Below, piece after piece: positions 25,263 to 33,967 of a stretch of 64,000 bases of DNA. The DNA lies in contig UQVZ01000016.1 in the NCBI GenBank assembly GCA_900544675.1, positions 1-64,000 on the forward strand, written 5' to 3'. The translations under genes were made by a program, and so were the position numbers. How positions within the stretch are numbered: position 1 is the first letter of the stretch; every line of letters starts with the position of its first letter. Below the pieces are notes generated by a model. That model worked only from the letters and a program-made list of their open reading frames with translations. It was not told where the DNA came from and searched no databases. Source of the stretch: an uncultured Bacteroides sp. Its GTDB lineage: Bacteria; Bacteroidota; Bacteroidia; Bacteroidales; Bacteroidaceae.

Positions 25263-25907
25263 GTAAGCGTCCAATTCCGACATACCCCCTGCATTTCAGG
25301 CGGTACGTCTAAAATAAGATTAAAATTCGGTTGATTTTTAAAGTTTATTTGCAGTAATGCCGATGGTGGAGGGCATAAGCTTTCCGTAGTCGCGATTGCC
25401 TGCGGTTATCTCGGCAAAGAACTTTTTGAAGTATTCCAGGATTGAATACCCCTGAAGCCTGCAAGTGGACACGACGGAGGATAGGTCGCGCTGACGCGCG
25501 CCATCCTGTCGCAGCCGAAGAACAACGAGTTCTTCCGCTCATTGGCCAACGGTCTGATGCACCGTTCGGCAAGGCTGTTGTCTATCGTATAGTTCCCGTC
25601 CTTGTCCTGTAGACCATGATCTCGTATTCGTGCTCCGTCACGAGAGTACGCTGGTCGTATGTATACCTGGAATAAGTCTTTATAAGCGTCGCACCCTCGG
25701 GTAGCCTGCCAAGGTCACTCCTGTGACATATACGGTTGTCGGCGTCCATGGTTCGGTAGGTCATCCCCGGCAGGCTTGGGAGTCTTCTCCCATGCCTCCA
25801 TTCTCCGGGCGGATTCCAAGATAAATTCATTCTCTTCCATAGGCCGTACCAGCGCGAAGGTAGACACATCTAACGCCACGGGCAATACGTCAGTTTTGGA
25901 CGCTTAC
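25263..25907 (-). mobile_element. Decayed IS66-family element (internally deleted)
   Basis: Perfect 12-bp terminal inverted repeats GTAAGCGTCCAA (25263-25274) and TTGGACGCTTAC (25896-25907) bound 645 bp carrying minus-strand fragments of an IS66 transposase. Full IS66 elements are about 2.5 kb, so most of the element is gone. The 8-bp flanks (GTTGACAA and CGTTTTTC) do not match, so no target duplication remains. The right end overlaps the last codon and stop of the VOC gene. The left end abuts a GTTGACAAG repeat. Confidence 0.85.
25345..25869 (-). pseudogene. IS66 transposase remnant
   Basis: Read on the minus strand, the right part gives E-N-E-F-I-L-E-S-A-R-R-M and then, in another frame, L-P-E-G-A-T-L-I-K-T-Y-S-R-Y-T-Y-D-Q plus E-H-E-Y-E-I. 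The sequence then jumps directly to the conserved C-terminal stretch Y-T-I-D-N-S-L-A-E-R-C-I-R-P-L-A-N-E-R-K followed by S-L-F-F-G-C-D. The DDE catalytic core between them is missing. At least two more frame changes occur, the last near 25468 before Y-S-I-L-E-Y-F-K-K-F-F. It is not functional. Confidence 0.85.
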
Positions 25908-26308
25908 CGTTTTTCAAGTATCTCGATGTAACCTACTGCCGGATGATGAAAATAACAAATCCGAATGCCATGCAGAACTTCAACCGGCACCGGAGCAAAT
26001 AATCTCTCATAACCTTGAGCTTGCAATTCTTCACAGACCTTATCAAAATCACACGTCTCATAAGCTAAATGATAAGGCATTACACCGTTCTTACGAAGCA
26101 ACTCTGCCTCAAGCGAATCTTCCTGCAACTGATGTACCAACTCGATGGGCAATGCACCCTCCTTGCTCAAATAACACAATTCCACCTGTAAGCCTTTATC
26201 ATACAATATCTCGCCAGCCGTATATCCTAAACCGGCAAACAAGGTAGCGGAAACACGAATATCCGCTACCGTATAACCAACATGATGAAGTAAAATTCCG
26301 TTCAGCAT
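25904..26308 (-). CDS. VOC-fold (glyoxalase/methylmalonyl-CoA epimerase-like) protein, 3' end supplied by IS66
   Basis: This 134-residue protein has two beta-alpha-beta-beta-beta units. It starts L-L-H-H-V-G-Y-T-V (metal His) and has E-L-V-H-Q-L, P-Y-H-L-A-Y-E (second His) and the terminal Glu strand V-G-Y-I-E-I-L-E. The His/Glu pattern of metal-dependent VOC enzymes is complete. The last base of the final Arg codon and the TAA stop lie in the IS66 end repeat, so the native end may have been lost. It is the last gene of the run after the NRPS and nitroreductase, and a tailoring role there is an inference. Methylmalonyl-CoA epimerase is an alternative. Confidence 0.75.
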   Translation of the reverse strand: MLNGILLHHVGYTVADIRVSATLFAGLGYTAGEILYDKGLQVELCYLSKEGALPIELVHQLQEDSLEAELLRKNGVMPYHLAYETCDFDKVCEELQAQGYERLFAPVPVEVLHGIRICYFHHPAVGYIEILEKR

Positions 26309-26425
26309 ATAAACATTTTTCTCTTATAGGAACCTCCCTAACTTGTCAATATAATCACGCTCTCAAACGAATGTATATTCATTCGGAGACATGCATACTG
26401 CCAATATACGAACATCCCTATTCAT

Positions 26426-26971
26426 TTAATAAGTATCATAATGTATTCTCGTTTCGTTCCACTTATTCTTAGGTTGAGGTATAGTCACAGGATGCCCTAC
26501 CAATATCAAGTTCAACGGTACAATATGAGCAGGAATAGCTAACAACTCACGCAATTTAGCCACACGGCTTTCCAAAGGAGAACCTCCAGTCCATACGGCA
26601 CCCAGCCCCATGGCATGAGCTGCCACCAAGATATTCTCTGACGCCGCCGAGCAGTCCTGCACCCAATACAGTGTGTTATCTTCCTTATCCACCTGGTTAA
26701 TATGTTCATAAAGAGAAACATCTCCACACACCACAATGCCAGTACAACCTTTATTGACCATCTTGGCATACGGCAAACAGTCTTTCAGGCACTGCTTTAC
26801 AGCCTCATCCCTCACCACAATAAAATGCCACGGCTGCAGGTTCATCGAACTGGGCGCAGCCATAGCCGCCTGCAGCAACACATGCAAGTCTGCATCACTT
26901 ACCGGTTCATCGGTAAACCTCCTGACGGTAACCCGCGTCAAGAGATTAGCTATCGTTTCGTTTTGTATCAT
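26426..26971 (-). CDS. Nitroreductase-family FMN oxidoreductase
   Basis: This 181-residue protein has the nitroreductase signature: R-V-T-V-R-R-F near residue 14, A-A-M-A-A-P-S-S-M-N-L-Q-P-W-H-F-I near residue 37 and the C-terminal G-L-G-A-V-W-T-G-G plus L-V-G-H-P. These form the FMN site, and activity is NAD(P)H-dependent reduction. It begins 12 bp after the NRPS stop. In peptide clusters this family often oxidises or reduces the released product, so tailoring is plausible but unproven. A housekeeping quinone/nitro reductase is the alternative. Confidence 0.88.
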   Translation of the reverse strand: MIQNETIANLLTRVTVRRFTDEPVSDADLHVLLQAAMAAPSSMNLQPWHFIVVRDEAVKQCLKDCLPYAKMVNKGCTGIVVCGDVSLYEHINQVDKEDNTLYWVQDCSAASENILVAAHAMGLGAVWTGGSPLESRVAKLRELLAIPAHIVPLNLILVGHPVTIPQPKNKWNETRIHYDTY

Positions 26972-26983
26972 AATCTATTAAGT

Positions 26984-29900
26984 TTAAATATCTTTTCCCC
27001 AACACTCTTCTATCTTTTGCTGCATTTCAATCAAAACATCTTTCTTGAAAAATGTCCAATGATCTGCATCCATTTCAAAATAGGGAGTATGAGGATATGC
27101 TTTTTTCCAATTAATCCTATTATCCATAAATTCCTTTGCAGCCTCTTTTAATACAGCTTCATTTGTTTCTTCACCGAATTCAAGATATAATCTATTTGAC
27201 AATTTTTTTGCTAGGAAAATAATAACTTCACCTTGATAATCCATGGTCGGCAGACTCCTTGAGAGCAAATAGGTTATTCTATAATGTTCTTGTACTACAG
27301 GATTATTTTCAACATCAGGATAAAATTTTTCCTCAGCTCTTTTATAAAACCCTTCCATCATGATAACCTTTGGGGAAGCGATTTGCTCTTTTCTCAACCT
27401 ACTTGCATAATGCATCGCTAATTCTGCGCCCATACAATAGCCTGTTACAGCATATATCGGACGGTCAACGAGTAAAAGTTTCGTTATTTGCAAATAAAAA
27501 TCCATGAGTATATCTATACTAACCTCACTTTTCCACAAAAAGTATTCATGATAAGATTCAAAAACAAATATTGAATAGTAATCTTTAAAGAAAGCTATAA
27601 AATCATCATAAAAAGGATGATAATAAGGATAACCACAAATCAAGACTAAAAGCGGTTTATCTTTATCAGCTTCATTCACCCAAAAGTACAATTCTTGCTT
27701 CTTATCTAAAAATCCACGGATATTCTTTTTCTCATACATTCTTGATACTGAAAAATGAATGCCTAATGAAGCAGCTTCCATAGCAATCTGCATTGCTTGC
27801 AACGAAGTTAAACCTAAATCAAATAAATTCGTTTCAACTCCAATATGCTTCATATCCATTATTTTCTCAGCGATCGCTGTTAATATCTTTTCGTCCACAG
27901 TAGCTGGAGCCACATAATTATTTCCATAAGTAAGTTCCAAGTCTACTGCAGGCAATTTAGAATAATCTATTTTGCCATTAGAGGTAAGAGGTAAACTATT
28001 CATATATAAAATTGAAGCAGGAAGCATATAAGCAGGAAGTTCATTCATTAGATGTCCATATAATACATTAACATCCAAAGGAGTTTCTGCCGTATAATAA
28101 GCACAAATTCTTTTCATGCCGTTTAAATTTCTAATATCAGCAACAGCTTGTATAACTCCTGCACACTGCATCAAACAAGATTCTATTTCTCCTAACTCGA
28201 TTCTATATCCACTCAGCTTTATTTGTTTATCTATCCGCCCTGCATATTCCAATTGATTGTTTTCATTCCACCAGACTAAATCACCTGTGCGATACATAAT
28301 ACCATACATATCACCATCAGAATACGGATTTTGAACAAATTTCTCAGCTGTCAGTTCCGGTTTATTCCAATATTCCGCAGCTATTTGAGGACCAGCAAGA
28401 TAAAGTTCACCAACACAACCTTTAGGCAACAAACGCCGCTGCTCATCAAGCACATAAGCTCTTGAATTGGGAGTTGGCCGACCTATAGGAATGGTAGGAT
28501 ACTCCTCTTTTTCCAAAAACTCAAAGAAAGTTGCATCCACCGTAAACTCTGTCGGACCGTATGAGTTAAAAAGTCTGCATCGGGTTTTCGGAACAACCTC
28601 TAAACGTTCTCCTCCTAATGTCAAATACGTTAATGGCAACTCAAATGTACGCAACATTTCCACACCAAACCGAGTAGTAAAATTCCCTCCTGTCAATGCA
28701 TTCTCTTTAATATAATCAGCAATTTTTTCTGGTTCTTTCACTATTTGGTCAGACAAAATATGCAACTGTCCACCAGCTGTTAAAACAGGGAATATATCCT
28801 CAACCGAAGCATCAAAATTAAAGCTACTATGACAAAATATACGACTGTCCTCATCAATTTTATACAGTTCTTTGCATGAATGCAAAAAAGAAGCCAATGC
28901 TCTATGTTGAATGACAACTCCCTTAGGATGCCCAGTCGAACCAGAAGTATAAATAATATATGCATTATCTTGACCGGTAAGCTGCACTGGCATTATTGAA
29001 TCGTCATTATTAAGTAATGAAAAATCTTTTGCTGTCAATACAACTTTAGCTCCACTGTCTTCCAACATATATTTTATACGCTCATCAGGATAATCTCCCG
29101 ATAAAGGCAAATAAACTGCTCCAACTTTAAATATCGCCAAAATAGCAGTTATCCATTCCTTACACCTATGTAACTGAACGCCAACGAAGTCACCTTTATC
29201 TACCCCTCTTTTCAATAAATAAGCAGCTAATGCAGTAGACATTTTATCCAGTTCACTATATGTCATTCTACTAACACTGTCTACAACAGCTATATTGTCA
29301 GGAGTAACTAAAACTTGTTTTTGAAATAGTTCCAAGAAAGTTGCATCAGCCCAATGCCGGTCTTCGCCCTTCGATAAAGCAAGAAGATTTGTTTGGGAGA
29401 TAGCAGAAACTATCGGCAAATCTCCTAAACGTACATTTGGATGCTGAATCATATTTTCAACACAATCGGACATACATTGAACAAATTGTGCCATTTCAAA
29501 CGCTGTATGTCGCATCTCATTATATTCTAATCGTATTTCATATTTACCATCTAACAGAAATACGACAACTGATATATTTGAATCAACAACTCCTTGCGGC
29601 AAAGCCTGAGAATGTATAACCTCATCACCTAATTTAGCAAGTTCCTGCAAATTATTTTGAAAAGTAAATGAGGATTCAGGAACCATTGATAAGTCTTGAC
29701 AAAAATGATTAAACGGATAAATGCCATAACGTACCCCACTCATAAGCTCACGCCGCATCGTTTGAATAAAACTTATAACATCCATTTCGGGAGAAATATG
29801 AGCCAATACAGGGACTGATTTAATAAATGGTCCAAAACTTTTTCTGAAACGTCTTTCTGTACGACCATGATTCACTGTGTAAAACACCACTTTCGACTCA

Positions 29901-30634
29901 CGAGAAAATGCAGATAAGACAAAGGCATATGCAGCCATCAGCAAAAGATTAGGAGCCAACGAATATGTCTTACAGAAACTATCCACTAAATCAAATGAAA
30001 CAAAACTGGAAACATAATGCAATCTACCTATTTTATCCGATAACTGATTCAACGTTTTGGTCATAGAAAGATTGGCAAATTTACTCTGATAATAATCTTT
30101 AGCAACTTGATATGCATCCGATTGAAAAGACGCTTTCTCACTAAGGACATAATCAAAGAAAGTTGTTGTTTCATCCGGTACTTCACCACCACAATATGCT
30201 ATATCTATTTCTTCTAACAACATAACCAACGTTGTACCATCAGAAACCAGATGTTGAGGATCAAAGAATAACGACACCGAATTTTCTGTTTCAATAATGC
30301 AAATATGTACCAACGGGTCATTATATAAATCAAAAGGCTTAATCAGACTTTTGACTGTTTCTGCAAAATGCTTTTCAGAAGTTGTTATACGATTAACAGG
30401 TATAGTCCGATTATTATCAACATATTGACAAACATTGCCATCAGACACTGCTATTCGTATTGAGTATATGGGATGTTTTGACAAAGCTAATTGTATGGCA
30501 TGCTCCAATCTGTCTACATCTATTTTTTTTGAAAAGACATAAAGATACGGCACATTATATTCTGTTAGTTCAGGATGTTTCATCCACTCAAAATAAAAAC
30601 CCAATTGAGTTTCTGACAAAGGATATTTTTTCAT
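26984..30634 (-). CDS. Single-module non-ribosomal peptide synthetase (C-A-T-TE)
   Basis: This protein has about 1216 residues. The condensation domain (about 5-415) has Q-H-L-V-S-D-G instead of H-H-x-x-x-D-G: the second His (128) and Asp132 are kept, the first His is Gln. The adenylation domain (about 440-930) has Y-I-I-Y-T-S-G-S-T-G-H-P-K-G, N-S-Y-G-P-T-E, Y-R-T-G-D-L and N-G-K-I-D-Y. The thiolation domain carries Ser944 in L-G-L-T-S-L. The thioesterase (about 1015-1216) has G-Y-C-M-G with Cys1067 in place of the nucleophilic Ser, and D-A-D-H-W for the catalytic His. It would load one amino acid and join it to an upstream acyl or aminoacyl donor. The start at 30634 gives M-K-K-Y-P-L-S; an ATG at 30643 is possible. 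It is AT-rich against its neighbours. No phosphopantetheinyl transferase is nearby. Confidence 0.92.
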   Translation of the reverse strand: MKKYPLSETQLGFYFEWMKHPELTEYNVPYLYVFSKKIDVDRLEHAIQLALSKHPIYSIRIAVSDGNVCQYVDNNRTIPVNRITTSEKHFAETVKSLIKPFDLYNDPLVHICIIETENSVSLFFDPQHLVSDGTTLVMLLEEIDIAYCGGEVPDETTTFFDYVLSEKASFQSDAYQVAKDYYQSKFANLSMTKTLNQLSDKIGRLHYVSSFVSFDLVDSFCKTYSLAPNLLLMAAYAFVLSAFSRESKVVFYTVNHGRTERRFRKSFGPFIKSVPVLAHISPEMDVISFIQTMRRELMSGVRYGIYPFNHFCQDLSMVPESSFTFQNNLQELAKLGDEVIHSQALPQGVVDSNISVVVFLLDGKYEIRLEYNEMRHTAFEMAQFVQCMSDCVENMIQHPNVRLGDLPIVSAISQTNLLALSKGEDRHWADATFLELFQKQVLVTPDNIAVVDSVSRMTYSELDKMSTALAAYLLKRGVDKGDFVGVQLHRCKEWITAILAIFKVGAVYLPLSGDYPDERIKYMLEDSGAKVVLTAKDFSLLNNDDSIMPVQLTGQDNAYIIYTSGSTGHPKGVVIQHRALASFLHSCKELYKIDEDSRIFCHSSFNFDASVEDIFPVLTAGGQLHILSDQIVKEPEKIADYIKENALTGGNFTTRFGVEMLRTFELPLTYLTLGGERLEVVPKTRCRLFNSYGPTEFTVDATFFEFLEKEEYPTIPIGRPTPNSRAYVLDEQRRLLPKGCVGELYLAGPQIAAEYWNKPELTAEKFVQNPYSDGDMYGIMYRTGDLVWWNENNQLEYAGRIDKQIKLSGYRIELGEIESCLMQCAGVIQAVADIRNLNGMKRICAYYTAETPLDVNVLYGHLMNELPAYMLPASILYMNSLPLTSNGKIDYSKLPAVDLELTYGNNYVAPATVDEKILTAIAEKIMDMKHIGVETNLFDLGLTSLQAMQIAMEAASLGIHFSVSRMYEKKNIRGFLDKKQELYFWVNEADKDKPLLVLICGYPYYHPFYDDFIAFFKDYYSIFVFESYHEYFLWKSEVSIDILMDFYLQITKLLLVDRPIYAVTGYCMGAELAMHYASRLRKEQIASPKVIMMEGFYKRAEEKFYPDVENNPVVQEHYRITYLLSRSLPTMDYQGEVIIFLAKKLSNRLYLEFGEETNEAVLKEAAKEFMDNRINWKKAYPHTPYFEMDADHWTFFKKDVLIEMQQKIEECWGKDI

Positions 30635-30719
30635 AAATCTCATAAATTTATAACTACCAATTATTCCTAAGGACCCGTATAACACACAAGTCTATTTATA
30701 AACTAAATTCTAACTAGAG

Positions 30720-33119
30720 TTACATATTAACTCTTATTGTTGCAAGAATACTTCTACCTGCTTGCAAAACAGGCATACGGTCGCCTCCCAAACGATATCT
30801 GGTATTAAACAAATTATAACAACGTAAATTCAGACTTATACTTTTTAAGGAATATCTCAAACCCAAATCGAATAGACAAGTACCATTAATTTTATAAGAT
30901 CCCTGTTGCACATCTGTATCATAATTGCCTTTAAAGACAAAATTCTCTGAATTCTTACCTGTCTGTTTCGTTTTAGCTGAAATATTAGCGCCTATCCATA
31001 AGTTTTTCACCCATGGATATAATTCTTTTTCCAAATTCAAATTACAAAAGAAATCAGGAACTCCCGCTACGTTATTTGTATAGGTAGCATAATTCTCTGA
31101 ACTGAGCAATCGCTGATATGTTGCATTAAAATATGCGACAAAATGAGGATCTTTATATTGAAGTATATTCTCCCAACCAATCATTTCTAATGAACCGACA
31201 TTAGAATAGCCTGTAGAAAGCATCATGATAATATCTCTCGAACGATTATAAAAAATATTCCCATCATAAGTTAAATTAAGCGGTTTAATTTTGGCTGTAA
31301 CAGAAAACTGAAAATTATCCATACTCTGTGAATTAAGATCTTCATTTCCTAAATACATAATTTTTGAAGCTCTATAAAAGAATGGAGCATCCACATAAGA
31401 ATGTGCATAAGACAATTTCATATTACAACTCTGAGATGGTATATAAATCAAAGCCAAACGTGGTGACACCACATTTAAATTCTTATTATTAAAACGTTTT
31501 TTATAATCATAACGCAAACCACCATTAAATATCAAATTCGGAGAAAAATAATGTTTAATCTGACCATAAACAGAGAAACTATTCTCTTTTTCATTTTCAT
31601 AAATTCCGGTACGATCATTTACCGTAGTCATAATAATTCGATCGTACATATCGCCCAATGACATATCATTATAAAAACTATTAAAATGCAGAAATTGAGT
31701 TCCTAAAATGAAATTTCCTTTCATTTCCTTCAATTTATAATTACGCAAAATTTTTAATTCCGCACCCATAGTCAGACTCTTCCAATTTTGCAACTCAAAA
31801 GCTCCATTAGTTACATATATGGAATCTTTTAAATATTCATTGCTAGGGAAATAAGATTCCCCAAGGTTTTCGAAACCTTCAGGTATTGTATCTCCTAATA
31901 CATTATATAAATTAGTAGACTCATAATCAACAAAAAACGATGCTTCTACATTAGTATTCTTTATTGTCCCTGTATATTTTAAATCTGCATAAGTCGTAGA
32001 TGTACCTCTACCAGGTTTTACCCCATTTATCGACTGATACTTATCATAATCATAAGTAGAAAGCACATACAAACTGTTATAAGTATGAGTACGTTTGCCA
32101 TATTGATGACCAGCAGATAATCTAAAATTATTCCACTGATATTTTAACCCGAAATCATAAGCTGGCTTATGATTATAACCGTCTACATAAATATATCCAT
32201 CTTTGGGTATAATTCCATAAAAATCCTGACTATTCTTATCTATATTAATTCTATCTCCCTTTGAGGAATATACAGATGCCCCAATCGTAAGATCTGTATT
32301 CATAAACCTTTTACCCAAAAGCACACTTCCTTTATAAGTGTGATTATCTCCCATTCCATAAGAAACTTCAACGCCATCTACATCATTACCCGATTTCGTT
32401 ATAATATTAACCACAGCTGTAAGAGCAACATTACCATACAAAGAAGAAGCCGCTCCACGCAACACTTCTATTTGCTTAATATTGTCAATGTTTATTCGAT
32501 AATCAGGCGCAATAGAATTTGTGCTATAATTGTTTAACCTATGCCCGTCACGCATAATAAGAATATTTTCTTGAGAATAAGAATATATTCCTCGCATACT
32601 CATATTACATTCTTCACCTTCTATCGGAGTTATACCAGGTACAAAAATCATCAATAACTCACGTAAGTTTCTTGCCCCTGAAGCCTTTATCATATCTTCC
32701 GTAATCAACGTCACCGGTACCGGAGCTTCTTCTATGGATTCTGCCTGTTGCGAAGCGGTCGTAATGGTAGCACTCTCGCCTCGCTTCAAACGCTCTATCA
32801 TATCGGAGAAACGGAGGGGGTCATAAATGGTGACACGATAATATGGGTCTTCCTTCAGCAATAAATTGGCATATTGCTCGGCACTTTCGGTTTTGTCCTG
32901 ACTTAAATAACATAAAGACAACAACCGGTAAGCACTCACTTTCAGTGTTCCTTGAAACTCGTTCAGGTGAGTGTCCAGCAAATGAATGGAAGAATCAAAA
33001 CGGCCGATGCTGTACGCTTCCTCGGCCTGCTGATAAATGTCGCGCAACCTGCCGTCTTCCTGCTGTGCACAGACCGTAGAAGCCAACAAGAGAAATAGCA
33101 CGAATACGTATTGCTTCAT
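30720..33119 (-). CDS. TonB-dependent outer-membrane receptor with N-terminal TPR-like domain
   Basis: This 799-residue protein starts with a signal peptide ending V-C-A-Q, then about 90 residues of TPR-like helices (A-E-E-A-Y-S-I-G-R-F-D-S-S and Y-R-L-L-S-L-C-Y-L). The plug follows (about 125-245: P-V-P-V-T-L-I-T-E-D-M-I, L-R-G-A-A-S-S-L-Y-G, V-V-N-I-I-T-K) and then a beta-barrel ending in N-M. It imports an unknown ligand using TonB energy. Its ATG overlaps the stop of the kinase gene (ATGA), so it is translationally coupled to a signalling gene. Base composition changes sharply near 32,690, within the plug start, so the gene looks chimeric. The NRPS gene follows; import of its product is an inference. 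Confidence 0.9.
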   Translation of the reverse strand: MKQYVFVLFLLLASTVCAQQEDGRLRDIYQQAEEAYSIGRFDSSIHLLDTHLNEFQGTLKVSAYRLLSLCYLSQDKTESAEQYANLLLKEDPYYRVTIYDPLRFSDMIERLKRGESATITTASQQAESIEEAPVPVTLITEDMIKASGARNLRELLMIFVPGITPIEGEECNMSMRGIYSYSQENILIMRDGHRLNNYSTNSIAPDYRINIDNIKQIEVLRGAASSLYGNVALTAVVNIITKSGNDVDGVEVSYGMGDNHTYKGSVLLGKRFMNTDLTIGASVYSSKGDRINIDKNSQDFYGIIPKDGYIYVDGYNHKPAYDFGLKYQWNNFRLSAGHQYGKRTHTYNSLYVLSTYDYDKYQSINGVKPGRGTSTTYADLKYTGTIKNTNVEASFFVDYESTNLYNVLGDTIPEGFENLGESYFPSNEYLKDSIYVTNGAFELQNWKSLTMGAELKILRNYKLKEMKGNFILGTQFLHFNSFYNDMSLGDMYDRIIMTTVNDRTGIYENEKENSFSVYGQIKHYFSPNLIFNGGLRYDYKKRFNNKNLNVVSPRLALIYIPSQSCNMKLSYAHSYVDAPFFYRASKIMYLGNEDLNSQSMDNFQFSVTAKIKPLNLTYDGNIFYNRSRDIIMMLSTGYSNVGSLEMIGWENILQYKDPHFVAYFNATYQRLLSSENYATYTNNVAGVPDFFCNLNLEKELYPWVKNLWIGANISAKTKQTGKNSENFVFKGNYDTDVQQGSYKINGTCLFDLGLRYSLKSISLNLRCYNLFNTRYRLGGDRMPVLQAGRSILATIRVNM

Positions 33120-33964
33120 TTCTTTAAGGGTATTATCAATGAAAATGTTGTAAACTTGCCTTCTTCCGAATCGAACTCAATGCGCCCGTGGTGTTTTTCT
33201 TCCACAATGTTGCGCGTGATGTACATTCCCAATCCGGTTCCTTGCCCGGTAGGCTTGGTCGTAAAGAAGGTTTCATACAGATGCTGTTTTACCTCATCGC
33301 TCATGCCCGTACCGTTATCGGTAATGATGATAGACAGTTCGTCTGCCTGACACGACACTTTGACATCGATGGTAGGCTTGTAATCATCGGGAGCCTGCTG
33401 CGCTCTTTCCCATACGGCATAACAGGCATTATTCATCACATTGAGCACAGCGCGGCTCAAGTCTTGAGGTACAACGGGCTGAAGAGGTATGCCCTCTTCG
33501 TAATCTTCGTTGATAGTGACATTGAAGTTCTTCAGGTTGGCACGCATGGCATGATAAGAAAGCCATACATACTCTTTCACCAGCTTGCAGACATCGGTGG
33601 GAATAAACTCGTCTTCCTTGCCGCGCGAATAGAGCAGGATGTTCTGTATGATGCTGATAGCACGCTCGCCATGTTCGCTTATCTTTTGCAGGTTTTCTTC
33701 CAGGCTCGCCATGATATCTTCCATGTCTTCCTTATCGTCTTCCTCCAACTTGTCGGCTATCGCGTCCAAGTCGTCGGCAAGGTCTTTCAACAGTCCGCCA
33801 GACAACTTGCTGAAGTTGATGACAAAGTTCAGCGGGTTACGTATTTCGTGTACAATGCCGGCGGTCAACAGTCCCAGCGTAGCCATCTTTTCTTGTTGTT
33901 TCAGTTGATTTTGCAAGCTCTCGACTTGTTGTTTCAGTTGTTCTATCGTTTCCATAATATCCAC
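33116..33964 (-). CDS. Soluble sensor histidine kinase (canonical)
   Basis: This 282-residue cytoplasmic kinase has no membrane segment. The N-terminal coiled coil (about 3-28, Q-L-K-Q-Q-V-E-S-L-Q-N-Q) leads to the phosphoacceptor H39 in G-I-V-H-E-I-R-N-P-L-N-F. The C-terminal HATPase has N-V-M-N-N-A-C-Y-A-V (N box), D-N-G-T-G-M-S (G1), F-F-T-T-K (F box) and G-T-G-L-G-M-Y (G2). It lies 3 bp after the degenerate sensor kinase, with which it shares the E-K-M-A-T motif and the segment after the H-box, so a paired complex is plausible. A partner response regulator could be the receiver-SpoIIE protein at 44343, the only receiver domain nearby. Confidence 0.93.
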   Translation of the reverse strand: MDIMETIEQLKQQVESLQNQLKQQEKMATLGLLTAGIVHEIRNPLNFVINFSKLSGGLLKDLADDLDAIADKLEEDDKEDMEDIMASLEENLQKISEHGERAISIIQNILLYSRGKEDEFIPTDVCKLVKEYVWLSYHAMRANLKNFNVTINEDYEEGIPLQPVVPQDLSRAVLNVMNNACYAVWERAQQAPDDYKPTIDVKVSCQADELSIIITDNGTGMSDEVKQHLYETFFTTKPTGQGTGLGMYITRNIVEEKHHGRIEFDSEEGKFTTFSLIIPLKK

Positions 33965-33967
33965 CTT

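Noticed and set aside
25263..25907. Active IS66 transposon
   Set aside because: The DDE core is missing, frames are broken and no target duplication remains.
26984..33119. Siderophore system (NRPS plus TonB receptor)
   Set aside because: There are no catechol, hydroxamate or reductase genes and no siderophore-type domains; the receptor has an unrelated N-terminal domain, so iron is not supported.
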